NCBI GenBank assembly: GCA_963678215.1
Contig: OY782758.1
Span: 558,001-622,000, forward strand
Direction: 5' to 3'
Source: Thiobius zoothamnicola
GTDB lineage: Bacteria > Pseudomonadota > Gammaproteobacteria > Chromatiales > Chromatiaceae
Length of the DNA stretch: 64,000 nucleotides
The notes below the pieces were generated by a model. That model made no database searches and was not told the origin of the DNA. It saw only the letters and a program-made list of their open reading frames with translations. The translations under genes and the position numbers were made by a program. Shown one piece after another: positions 54,855 to 64,000 of this stretch (positions within the stretch are counted from its first letter, which is position 1; each line of letters begins with the position of its first letter).

Positions 54855-54890
54855 CAATAAAAAAGGCTTGGCAGCAAGCTGCCAAGCCTT
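54855..54890 (-). terminator. Terminator of the tRNA-Lys transcript
   Basis: A perfect 12 bp stem (AAGGCTTGGCAG/CTGCCAAGCCTT) with a 4-nt loop. On the minus strand it is followed by a T tract (plus strand AATAAAAAA), and it begins about 10 bp beyond the tRNA 3' end. It can also act on the small membrane protein gene from the other side. Confidence 0.8.
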
Positions 54891-54898
54891 GATTTAAT

Positions 54899-54974
54899 TG
54901 GTGGGTCGTGGGCGATTCGAACGCCCGACCAATTGATTAAAAGTCAACTGCTCTACCAACTGAGCTAACGACCC
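54899..54974 (-). tRNA. tRNA-Lys (anticodon TTT)
   Basis: A 76-nt cloverleaf on the minus strand. The acceptor is GGGTCGT/ACGACCC with encoded CCA. It has D-arm TAGCTCAGTTGGTAGAGCA, anticodon loop ACTTTTAAT giving TTT, and T-arm GGGCGTTCGAATCGCCC. U34 of this tRNA is a substrate of the mnm5s2U pathway encoded at 49-1673. Confidence 0.96.
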
Positions 54975-55094
54975 GGATTTGATGAAACCTGCAATCTTGA
55001 TCACCAAAGGAAGAGGTATGGATCATCAAAAATACAGGAAGCGCGCATTATACCTGACTGGCATTTGACTTCAAGCCTGGATAACGTCGTCAAT

Positions 55095-56060
55095 CTAAAT
55101 CAAAACCGCCTGGATATCATCCAGTCCAAGTTGAGCCATTAACACCCTGTCCAAGCCTAACGCCACGCCAGAGCAATCCGGCAGACCGAATTCCAAGGCC
55201 GCCAGGAATTCGACATCGACCGGCATAGGGAATTGGCCCCGGCTGCGTCTACGGCAGTTTTCCTGTTCAAAACGCTCCGCTTGTTCTGCAACATCATTCA
55301 GTTCAGCAAAGCCATTCGCCAGTTCCATATTGTGATAATACAGTTCAAAACGGGCTGCCGTGCCAGGGTCATGCGGATTAATGCGCGCCAGTGAGGCTTG
55401 GCTGGCTGGATAATCGGTGACAAAACACAGTTGTTCAGGGGGCAGCTTGGGTTCTATGCAGCAGCTCATCAACAAGTCCAACCAACCATCCTGATCCAGT
55501 GACAATTCTTTGGCACCCTCAATGCCTTCGCGCACTGCACAGTCCCGCAGTTCATCCACCTGCGCAGTCAATGGGTTCAATGACAAATGTTCGGAGAATA
55601 AATCGGCATACCGATGATAGCTGATCGCTAATGCACGATCCCCCAGTAGTATGCGCATCAGTTCAGCGACTTCCTGCATCAATTGCGGCAATGAGAAATC
55701 GATGCGATACCATTCCAACAAGGTAAATTCCGGCCTGTGCAAACGGCCCGCCTCGCCGTTACGGAAAGCTTTACTGACTTGATAAATGGATCCACTGCCG
55801 TCGGCCAGTAATCGCTTCATATAAAATTCGGGTGAGCTTTGCAAATAGAGCCGCGAAGCGCCCAGCCAGTCCGGTCCGTGATATTCAACGCAAAGCGGCT
55901 CTATGCTCGGGTCAGGGCCAAACGCTTTGCCTAACAAAGGCGTTTCGACTTCCAACACCTGGCGTTGGGCGAAAAATTCCCTGATTTGCCGCAACATGGC
56001 GGCGCGCGCGCGCAAGGTGTTTTGATTGGCCCCCGGACGCCAGTTTGGGTGTTCCGCCAT
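55095..56060 (-). CDS. epmA: EF-P (R)-beta-lysine ligase
   Basis: A 321-residue class II lysyl-tRNA-synthetase paralogue lacking the anticodon-binding domain. It starts at ATG 56060, whose TGATG overlaps the efp stop (a GTG at 56063 is in frame). Motifs are VLEVETPLLGKAFGPDPSIEPL, LQSSPEFYMKRLLA, motif 2 YQVSKAFRNGEAGRLHRPEFTLLEWYR and the C-terminal GVALGLDRVLMAQLG. EpmA attaches beta-lysine made by EpmB to a lysine of EF-P. Efp lies directly upstream and epmB diverges beyond it, so the set is local. Confidence 0.95.
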   Translation of the reverse strand: MAEHPNWRPGANQNTLRARAAMLRQIREFFAQRQVLEVETPLLGKAFGPDPSIEPLCVEYHGPDWLGASRLYLQSSPEFYMKRLLADGSGSIYQVSKAFRNGEAGRLHRPEFTLLEWYRIDFSLPQLMQEVAELMRILLGDRALAISYHRYADLFSEHLSLNPLTAQVDELRDCAVREGIEGAKELSLDQDGWLDLLMSCCIEPKLPPEQLCFVTDYPASQASLARINPHDPGTAARFELYYHNMELANGFAELNDVAEQAERFEQENCRRRSRGQFPMPVDVEFLAALEFGLPDCSGVALGLDRVLMAQLGLDDIQAVLI

Positions 56061-56629
56061 CACTCCTTGGCGCGACTGACGTATTCGCCCGTACGGGTGT
56101 CCACTTTGATTTTTTCACCGGTCTGCACGAACAAAGGCACGCGCACCACAGCGCCAGTTTCCAGCGTGGCAGGCTTGCCGCCGCCGCCAGAAGTATCCCC
56201 TTTCAGACCAGGATCAGTCTCGGTGATTTCAAGCACGACGAAGTTCGGTGCTGTGACGGAAATGGGCACGCCATTCCAGAGTGTGACCACGCAAATATCC
56301 TGCTCTTTAATCCATTTGGTCGCTTCGCCCACGCCATTTTCGTCCGCTTGATATTGCTCAAACGTCTGATTATCCATAAAGTGCCAGAATTCACCGTCGT
56401 TATAGAGATAAGCCAGCTCATGGTCGATCACGTCAGCCGCCTCAACCGATTCACCGGACTTGAAGGTTTTCTCCAATACACGACCGGTTTTCAGGTTGCG
56501 CATTTTCACCCGGTTGAAAGCCTGCCCTTTGCCAGGTTTGACAAATTCATTTTCGATAATGGCGCAGGGATCGCCATCCAACATAATTTTAAGGCCGCCG
56601 CGAAATTCGTTCGTACTGTAGCTCGCCAT
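56060..56629 (-). CDS. efp: Translation elongation factor P
   Basis: A 189-residue factor that relieves ribosome stalling at polyproline. I start at the second Met ([15 protein letters not shown]), the conserved N terminus; an in-frame Met codon just before it is 3 bp upstream. The modified lysine is in the loop [14 protein letters not shown] (about residue 34). This Lys type of EF-P is beta-lysylated by EpmA/EpmB, both encoded next door, and so may be essential for polyproline proteins. The C-terminal S1-like domain ends [18 protein letters not shown]. Confidence 0.97.
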   Translation of the reverse strand: MASYSTNEFRGGLKIMLDGDPCAIIENEFVKPGKGQAFNRVKMRNLKTGRVLEKTFKSGESVEAADVIDHELAYLYNDGEFWHFMDNQTFEQYQADENGVGEATKWIKEQDICVVTLWNGVPISVTAPNFVVLEITETDPGLKGDTSGGGGKPATLETGAVVRVPLFVQTGEKIKVDTRTGEYVSRAKE

Positions 56630-56667
56630 CACACTCTCTAAATAAAAAGACCTGAAAGTAAACTGAC

Positions 56668-57683
56668 ATGATAACGCCTCGACAGCCCACCGACAAAACG
56701 CAATCCGATTGGCGACACCATTTGGCTCAGTCGATCACAGATCCGGTTGAGTTATTGCGCCTGCTTAAATTGCCGACGGATTTTTCGGCTCCAGCCTGTC
56801 GGGTTGAGACGCCATTTCCTTTCCGCGTCACCCGACATTATGCCAGCCTGATGGAGCCGAATAACCCTGACGATCCACTATTGCGCCAGGTTCTGCCTTC
56901 AGCGGATGAATTAACCGAAGTGACAGGTTATCAGCTTGATCCGGTGGGAGATGCCGAAGCGTCTTTGGGAAACGGTTTATTGCAAAAATATCAAGGCCGG
57001 GCATTGTTGGTGACGACTGGCGCTTGCGCCATTCATTGCCGTTATTGTTTTCGGCGGCATTATCCTTATGCGGAAAATCATGCATTACGTGATTGGCGTC
57101 CCTGGTTGGAGAAACTCCGGCAACGCACAGACATCAAAGAAATGATTCTCAGCGGTGGAGATCCTTTGAGCCTGTCGGATCAACGACTGGGCGAACTGAT
57201 CGCTCAGTTAGGCGATATTCCACACCTGCAACGGCTCAGATTACACAGCCGCCTGCCTATCGTCTTACCTGAACGCATCAGCGCGGAGTTGATTAATACC
57301 TTGTCAGAGACCCGGCTCGATACCAGTCTGGTTTTACACTGTAACCACCCGTATGAGCTTAGCCCATCTCTCCAGCCTGGACTCCATGCATTGCGTTCAG
57401 CCGGGACCACTTTACTGAATCAATCCGTTTTGCTAGCCAACGTGAATGATGATGCAGACATACTCAAACACCTCAGCGAACGGCTCTTTACGTATGGTGT
57501 ATTGCCTTACTACTTGCATTTGCTGGATCCCGTGCAAGGCGCTGCGCATTTTGCGGTGACGGATCAAAAAATCGCTGAAATCCAGGCGGCTTTAAGTGCT
57601 GGATTACCCGGCTACCTGGTACCACGCATGGTGAGGGAAATTCCCGGTGCCGCAGCGAAAACGCCTTGGCTGGAAAGCCTAAG

Positions 57684-57687
<4 letters not shown>
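56668..57687 (+). CDS. epmB: EF-P lysine 2,3-aminomutase (radical SAM)
   Basis: A 339-residue radical SAM, PLP enzyme converting L-alpha-lysine to (R)-beta-lysine for EF-P. The CxxxCxxC cluster motif is [17 protein letters not shown] (about residue 116). Further motifs are [14 protein letters not shown] and a late [15 protein letters not shown]. The PLP Lys is probably in the C-terminal part. It is about 340 residues, shorter than catabolic lysine aminomutases, as expected. It diverges from efp across 38 bp. Confidence 0.95.
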
Positions 57688-59661
<1,974 letters not shown>

Positions 59662-59685
59662 TCAAGCGGAAACTCCAACATAGCG

Positions 59686-60057
59686 TCAATGTTTCGCCAA
59701 CATAACGCCAAGATAAGCGGCTCCAAGACAAAGCGAGACGCTGAGCAACACATTCACACCAGCTTTGATATAAGCCGCTTGCTGCAATAAATGCAAAGTG
59801 TCCAGGGAAAAAGTTGAGAATGTGGTGAAAGCACCAAGCAGTCCGATCAGCAGAAAACTGCGCCATTCAGGCGCGATGGCAACCCGTTCAGCCAACCAGA
59901 TGGATAAAAAGCCCATCAGGAATGAGCCAGCCACATTGACCACAAGCGCGCCATAGGGGAAATCCCGTCCTAACCACAAAGCAACCAGACTGGACGCCCA
60001 ATAACGCGCTGCTGCGCCGAGCGCACCGCCGAATGCGATGATCAATGTCTGCGTCAT
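59686..60057 (-). CDS. crcB: Fluoride channel Fluc/CrcB
   Basis: A 123-residue four-helix protein that dimerises into a dual-topology fluoride-selective channel. Motifs are GGALGAAARYW, YGALVVNVAGSFLMGF with the polar Asn track, and LLGAFTTFSTFSLDTL with the Phe box. Only one gene is present, so it must homodimerise. I see no fluoride riboswitch in the 65 bp before it. It is between ppiD and serS. Confidence 0.95.
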   Translation of the reverse strand: MTQTLIIAFGGALGAAARYWASSLVALWLGRDFPYGALVVNVAGSFLMGFLSIWLAERVAIAPEWRSFLLIGLLGAFTTFSTFSLDTLHLLQQAAYIKAGVNVLLSVSLCLGAAYLGVMLAKH

Positions 60058-60122
60058 TGAAATGCTTCGCTTAAGTCAGAACCACCGGTTAATCAAAAAT
60101 CGGCTTCACAAAAAGCGCAGCT

Positions 60123-62012
60123 TCAATAAATTTCCACTTCGGCTTGCTCACGCAATGCCTGCCGTAATTGAGTGAATTCAATATCGCTATAGACATTCTG
60201 CAATGATTGACGCCGTGCGCCGCGCGCATCTTCATCCAATTGCGTCACGTCACCATCATCCACCGCCCGCACCGCAATGAGAAAATAATCCCCCGTCGCG
60301 GATGCCGCTCCGGTATATGCCGTTGCGCCAGCTTCAGGCGCGACCGTCAGGAAAGACGCATTGACAATTTCAAGCGGCATATCATTTTGCTGGCGGGTGA
60401 TCTGACGCGCTGCATGGAATTCCCAATTGGATTCAGCCACCGCCAAGTCAGCCAGATTCGCGCCATCGGACAGCTTCTGCAACAAGCGTTCGCCAGTTTC
60501 CACCACTTTTTCCCGCGCCAATTTAGCGGCGACTTCCGCCACCACTTCCTGCCTGACTTCAACGAAAGGCTTGACTGCGGCAGGTTCATACTCGGCGATT
60601 CTGACCACGACCGCATCAATCGGGGCGATTTCGATCAAATCACTATTATCACCTTGCAAGACTTCTTCGGAAAAGACAGCATTCATGATTTTCGGATCGC
60701 CTAAAACGCCATCCCACTGACCACCGCGCGACAGCCAATCACTTTGTTTGATTGACTCACCCATCAATTCAGCCGCTGGTATGAGGCTATCTGGACTTTC
60801 GTACGCCAAATCGGCCATACGTTCAAAATAGGTGTAATACAAATCTTCCGCTTGTTGTTTCCGATAACGCGCCGTGATTTCATCCCGCAAATCCGCAAAT
60901 CCGGTATTATCACCATAGCGAATCTGATCCACCTGGATAATATGGTAGCCGTATTCCGTTTTAACCGGATCGCTGTAAGCGCCTGCTTGCAAAGCGAAGG
61001 CGGCCTGTTCAAATTCACTGACCATCATGCCCTGGCTGACCCAGCCCAAATCACCGCCATTCGCTGATGAGCCAGGATCATCCGAGTGCGCTTCAGCCAA
61101 GGCAGAAAACCCAATCCCGGAACGCAGTTGTTCCAACAAGTCCATCGCTTTTTGTTGTTGCGTCGATTCATTTTCAGGCGTCGTCGCCAACAGGATATGC
61201 CTTAATTTGCGCTCTTCCGCAATGAAGAATTCATCACGATGATCATCAAAATAAGCTTTTAGCGTCGCCTCATCCAGGTCAATCAGAGCAGATAAAGCAG
61301 CCATATCAAGACGCACATAATCCACTTTCACTTTCTCTGGTATGCGGTAGTTGGCTTGATGAGTTTGATAAAAAGCCTTCGCCGCCTCATCTGTCACCTC
61401 AGAAGTCGCATAAAAGTCACTGACCGGCATATGCACGTAATCAATGCGGCGTTTTTGCTCATCAAGACGAACATGTTCGGCCAATGCCGCATCGGTAATG
61501 AAATGGCTATCCTGTATACCACGCCGTAGTTGATTCAGCGCCATTTCAATCCGGATGGCGGATTCAAAGCCCTGACTGCTCATGCCGCGATTACGCAAGG
61601 CGTTTTGATACAACCCCTTATCAAAGCGACCTTCACGTTGAAAAGCCGGGATTGTTTGAATGTAAGCGCGCAATTGATCATCACCGATGCGGATGTTCCA
61701 GGCTTCAACCGCTTGTTGCAGCACGCTCTCGTCAATCATGGCGTCAAGGATTCGTGGACGCAACACAGCATCTTCAAAAAACTCACTACGGTACGTATCA
61801 CCAAGCGTCAAACGCATGTTGTCACGAAAATCACGCAGGCGTTGCTGCACATCATCCTCTTTGATCTCCACACCATTCACCGCCGCGACAACGGGATTAC
61901 TACTGATGCCAAGATATTCCTGAATACCAAATAACGCGAAAGGAATACTGATGAGGATAATGATTATCCAGGCGATCCAACCTTGGGCGCGATTTCTGAT
62001 AGCTTGTAACAT
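60123..62012 (-). CDS. ppiD: Periplasmic SurA/PpiD-type folding chaperone
   Basis: A 629-residue membrane-anchored chaperone. It opens MLQAIRNRAQGWIAWIIII with one membrane helix. A SurA-like N domain follows, then a parvulin domain of about 90 residues (RHILLATTPENE, FSALAEAHSDDPGSSANGGDLGW, YGYHIIQVDQIR), then a long C-terminal domain. PpiD sits at the SecYEG exit to assist emerging proteins. It is in the common order lon-hupB-ppiD, with two tRNA genes between. Confidence 0.95.
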   Translation of the reverse strand: MLQAIRNRAQGWIAWIIIILISIPFALFGIQEYLGISSNPVVAAVNGVEIKEDDVQQRLRDFRDNMRLTLGDTYRSEFFEDAVLRPRILDAMIDESVLQQAVEAWNIRIGDDQLRAYIQTIPAFQREGRFDKGLYQNALRNRGMSSQGFESAIRIEMALNQLRRGIQDSHFITDAALAEHVRLDEQKRRIDYVHMPVSDFYATSEVTDEAAKAFYQTHQANYRIPEKVKVDYVRLDMAALSALIDLDEATLKAYFDDHRDEFFIAEERKLRHILLATTPENESTQQQKAMDLLEQLRSGIGFSALAEAHSDDPGSSANGGDLGWVSQGMMVSEFEQAAFALQAGAYSDPVKTEYGYHIIQVDQIRYGDNTGFADLRDEITARYRKQQAEDLYYTYFERMADLAYESPDSLIPAAELMGESIKQSDWLSRGGQWDGVLGDPKIMNAVFSEEVLQGDNSDLIEIAPIDAVVVRIAEYEPAAVKPFVEVRQEVVAEVAAKLAREKVVETGERLLQKLSDGANLADLAVAESNWEFHAARQITRQQNDMPLEIVNASFLTVAPEAGATAYTGAASATGDYFLIAVRAVDDGDVTQLDEDARGARRQSLQNVYSDIEFTQLRQALREQAEVEIY

Positions 62013-62077
62013 GACTTAAATCAATCGGTTTATGTTGCGAATCACCACGCTTTAAGCTGCGTGGTTTGCTTGATCAC

Positions 62078-62118
62078 ATAAAAAAAGAGGCGCTCTTCTC
62101 AACGAAGAGGGCCTCTTT
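62078..62118 (-). terminator. Terminator of the tRNA-Val/tRNA-Asp transcript
   Basis: A long hairpin: 8 bp AAAGAGGC/GCCTCTTT, one mismatch, then 6 bp with a 5-nt loop. On the minus strand it ends in a run of T (plus strand ATAAAAAAA), 10 bp beyond tRNA-Asp, and it shields ppiD from read-through. Confidence 0.85.
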
Positions 62119-62128
62119 GACTTAAAGA

Positions 62129-62205
62129 TGGCGGAGTGGACGGGACTCGAACCCGCGACCCCCGGCGTGACAGGCCGGTATTCTAACCAACTGAACTACC
62201 ACTCC
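62129..62205 (-). tRNA. tRNA-Asp (anticodon GTC)
   Basis: A 77-nt cloverleaf on the minus strand with acceptor GGAGTGG/CCACTCC, encoded CCA, anticodon loop CTGTCAC giving GTC, and T-arm CGGGTTCGAGTCCCG. It lies 42 bp downstream of tRNA-Val in the same transcript. Confidence 0.96.
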
Positions 62206-62247
62206 TAGTGAACTCCACTTCATCACAAAGCGGATAAAAGCAAATAA

Positions 62248-62323
62248 TGGTGGGTGCTGCAGGGCTCGAACCTGCGACCCTCGCCTTGTAAGGGCGATGC
62301 TCTCCCAACTGAGCTAAGCACCC
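62248..62323 (-). tRNA. tRNA-Val (anticodon TAC)
   Basis: A 76-nt cloverleaf on the minus strand with acceptor GGGTGCT/AGCACCC, encoded CCA, anticodon loop CTTACAA giving TAC, and T-arm GCAGGTTCGAGCCCTGC. It sits between hupB and tRNA-Asp. Confidence 0.96.
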
Positions 62324-62337
62324 GTCGTTCAAGCCAG

Positions 62338-62610
62338 CTATTTTACAATATCTTTAAATTCTTTGCCAGGTTTAAATGCAGGCACTTTGGATGCGGCGAT
62401 TTGCAATGGTTCGCCTGTTCTTGGGTTACGTCCTGTACGGGCTGCGCGTTCGCGCACGGAGAAAGCGCCAAATCCAACCAAAGTTACTGTGTCTCCTTCC
62501 TTTAACGCATTCATAACCGTATCGAGCATGCCCTCCAATGCCTTACCTGCGGAAACTTTACTAATATCAGCAGCATCAGCCATTGCGTCAATAAGTTCAC
62601 TTTTATTCAT
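62338..62610 (-). CDS. hupB: DNA-binding protein HU-beta
   Basis: A 90-residue histone-like protein starting [41 protein letters not shown] and [23 protein letters not shown] are the DNA-binding arm and C terminus of HU-beta. It bends and compacts DNA. Directly downstream of lon in transcription, as in E. coli. Confidence 0.97.
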   Translation of the reverse strand: MNKSELIDAMADAADISKVSAGKALEGMLDTVMNALKEGDTVTLVGFGAFSVRERAARTGRNPRTGEPLQIAASKVPAFKPGKEFKDIVK

Positions 62611-62694
62611 TTTTTTTGCCCCTAGATTAAGAAATAGCTAAAACAAGCCATTAATGGATACGGCGATTATGAGTCATTCTCGCCAGATAAAAAA

Positions 62695-62719
62695 CAGCCC
62701 CAGTGACTTAATAAGTCAC
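62695..62719 (-). terminator. Probable terminator after lon
   Basis: On the minus strand a perfect GTGACTT/AAGTCAC stem (7 bp, 3-nt loop, plus 62703-62719) is followed after TGGGGCTG by TTTTTT. The roughly 236 bp between lon and hupB hold no further gene. Confidence 0.5.
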
Positions 62720-62846
62720 GAGGCCTCTATATCGTTGTGAGTCTATTTGAGTGAGTAAAAGACAGGATCAATCAAGCAAAGCGCCAGATGCGTCTCAATC
62801 ATCGTATTTAATCCATGCCCTCTTCTACCAGCGATTGATGGAAGAT

Positions 62847-64000
62847 TCAATGCCGGAGCACTTTTTCTGAACCTTTTTCATCATTTTCACCGTCACAAGA
62901 GGTATGCAGCATTTTCCCATCCCCGGCCTCATCTGTTCGTGGAATAGGCGTATCGCTTAAAGCCAGCGCCCAGACTTCATCTATCCAATGCACGGCTTTA
63001 ATTGTCAGGTTTTGCTTGATATTTTCCGGTATTTCAACCAGATCGCGTTCATTCTCTTGAGGAATGATCACCGTCTGAATGCCTCCACGGTGCGCCGCCA
63101 ATAATTTTTCCTTCAACCCGCCAATCGGCAACACCTCACCACGCAAGGTAATTTCCCCCGTCATGGCGACGTCCGCGCGCACCGGTATTTTCGTCAGTGC
63201 CGAAGCCAGTACGGTACACATGCCAATACCGGCGCTTGGGCCATCCTTAGGCGTGGCACCTTCCGGCACATGGATATGCACGTCAATCTTTTGATGGAAG
63301 TCGTTGGGTAGTCCCAAGACTTTGGCACGCGCCCGCACGACAGTCATCGCTGCCTGGATGGATTCTTTCATCACATCGCCCAATTGGCCTGTATGCACCA
63401 GACGCCCTTTACCGGCAGTCAATTCAGCTTCAATACGCAGCAATTCGCCGCCAACTTCCGTCCAGGCCAAACCTGTCACCTGGCCCACCTGGTCAGATTC
63501 ATCCGCACGGCCATAACGGAATCGACGCACACCTAAATAGTTATCCAGATTTTCCGGCGTGACAACCACATCCTCTTTTTTCGCTTTATCGGTCTCCATG
63601 ACCAGGTCTTTAACCACTTTGCGGCAAACTTTAGCCGCCTCACGCTCTAGTCCACGCACACCGGCTTCTCGCGTGTAATAACGGACGATATCGCGCACCA
63701 CATCTTCACGCATCGCCAATTCATTTTTCTTCAAGCCATTATGCTTAATTTGTTTAGGCAACAAATAGTTTTCCGCAATGTTGACTTTTTCATCCTCGGT
63801 ATAACCGGATAAACGAATCACCTCCATGCGGTCCAACAATGCCGACGGAATATTCAAACTGTTTGCCGTAGCGACGAACATCACCTCAGACAGGTCAAAA
63901 TCAACCTCCATGTAGTGATCTTGAAAGGTATGATTCTGTTCAGGATCCAATACTTCTAATAATGCGGATGAAGGATCTCCACGAAAATCCATCGCCATTT
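62847..64000 (-). CDS. lon: ATP-dependent protease Lon, C-terminal part
   Basis: The last about 384 residues of Lon, continuing past the right edge of the window. It includes the end of the AAA+ domain ([21 protein letters not shown] with sensor motifs), the linker [17 protein letters not shown], and the proteolytic domain with catalytic Ser in [12 protein letters not shown] and Lys in [14 protein letters not shown]. Lon degrades misfolded and regulatory proteins in the cytoplasm. The tail after the conserved domain ([16 protein letters not shown]) is longer and more acidic than in E. coli. Truncation here is due only to the window edge. Confidence 0.96.
   Translation of the reverse strand, partial: MAMDFRGDPSSALLEVLDPEQNHTFQDHYMEVDFDLSEVMFVATANSLNIPSALLDRMEVIRLSGYTEDEKVNIAENYLLPKQIKHNGLKKNELAMREDVVRDIVRYYTREAGVRGLEREAAKVCRKVVKDLVMETDKAKKEDVVVTPENLDNYLGVRRFRYGRADESDQVGQVTGLAWTEVGGELLRIEAELTAGKGRLVHTGQLGDVMKESIQAAMTVVRARAKVLGLPNDFHQKIDVHIHVPEGATPKDGPSAGIGMCTVLASALTKIPVRADVAMTGEITLRGEVLPIGGLKEKLLAAHRGGIQTVIIPQENERDLVEIPENIKQNLTIKAVHWIDEVWALALSDTPIPRTDEAGDGKMLHTSCDGENDEKGSEKVLRH

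Noticed and set aside
60058..60122. Possible fluoride riboswitch before crcB
   Set aside because: The short spacer lacks the conserved riboswitch core.

Overview
This 64 kb window comes from a gammaproteobacterial chromosome of moderate GC content. The housekeeping content supports this: the order lon-hupB-(tRNA-Val, tRNA-Asp)-ppiD, the efp/epmA/epmB set, gmk, pilT, purD, pdxJ, hfq and serS. I cannot name a genus. The chromosome is interrupted by accessory blocks with their own logic.

Layout. 0-9 kb: a tRNA wobble-uridine modification pair (MnmM-like methyltransferase plus MnmC-type FAD oxidoreductase), pdxJ, an RpfC-like hybrid histidine kinase, a DMT exporter, gmk, pilT and purD. 9-18.8 kb: an iron block. 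It has a two-subunit bacterioferritin (one ferroxidase-type, one haem-type subunit), bfd, hemP, a gutted outer-membrane porin gene, two imelysin proteins, two di-haem c-type proteins and a Tat-exported DUF1513 protein. An IS630-family element with intact ends sits just upstream of an hfq gene that is not in its usual miaA-hfq-hflX setting. 18.8-38.9 kb: a non-ribosomal peptide cluster read outward from a central promoter region near 22.7-23.3 kb. The leftward arm has an amidinotransferase, a small frame-broken gene, a JmjC/cupin oxygenase, a sulfotransferase and a PhzF-like protein. The rightward arm has an Asp/Glu racemase, a carrier protein-sulfotransferase fusion, a diaminobutyrate-type aminotransferase, two complete C-A-PCP-TE synthetases, two methyltransferases and an ABC exporter.

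38.9-44.9 kb: a Kef-type antiporter, an SLC13 permease and the urease accessory genes ureE-F-G without urease structural genes. 45-51.7 kb: a probable NLR-like immune locus. It holds a stand-alone TIR protein, an orphan FitA-like antitoxin, a membrane-anchored alpha/beta hydrolase, and a giant protein with a TIR-like region, a NACHT NTPase, pentapeptide-like repeats and 14 WD40 repeats. The TIR gene and the giant gene share an almost identical promoter layout (TATCTAC-N4-TATCTAC ending 9 bp before the predicted -35). This, with the apparent kinship of their TIR domains, suggests one co-regulated sensor/effector system. 51.8-64 kb: a probably Zur-controlled CobW GTPase plus DUF1826, panB, a tiny membrane protein, tRNA-Lys, the EF-P beta-lysylation genes, a degenerate EAL protein, serS, crcB, ppiD, two tRNAs, hupB and the 3' part of lon, which runs off the right edge.

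All calls are from reading the sequence. No database search was possible, and promoter, operator and substrate predictions are inference.
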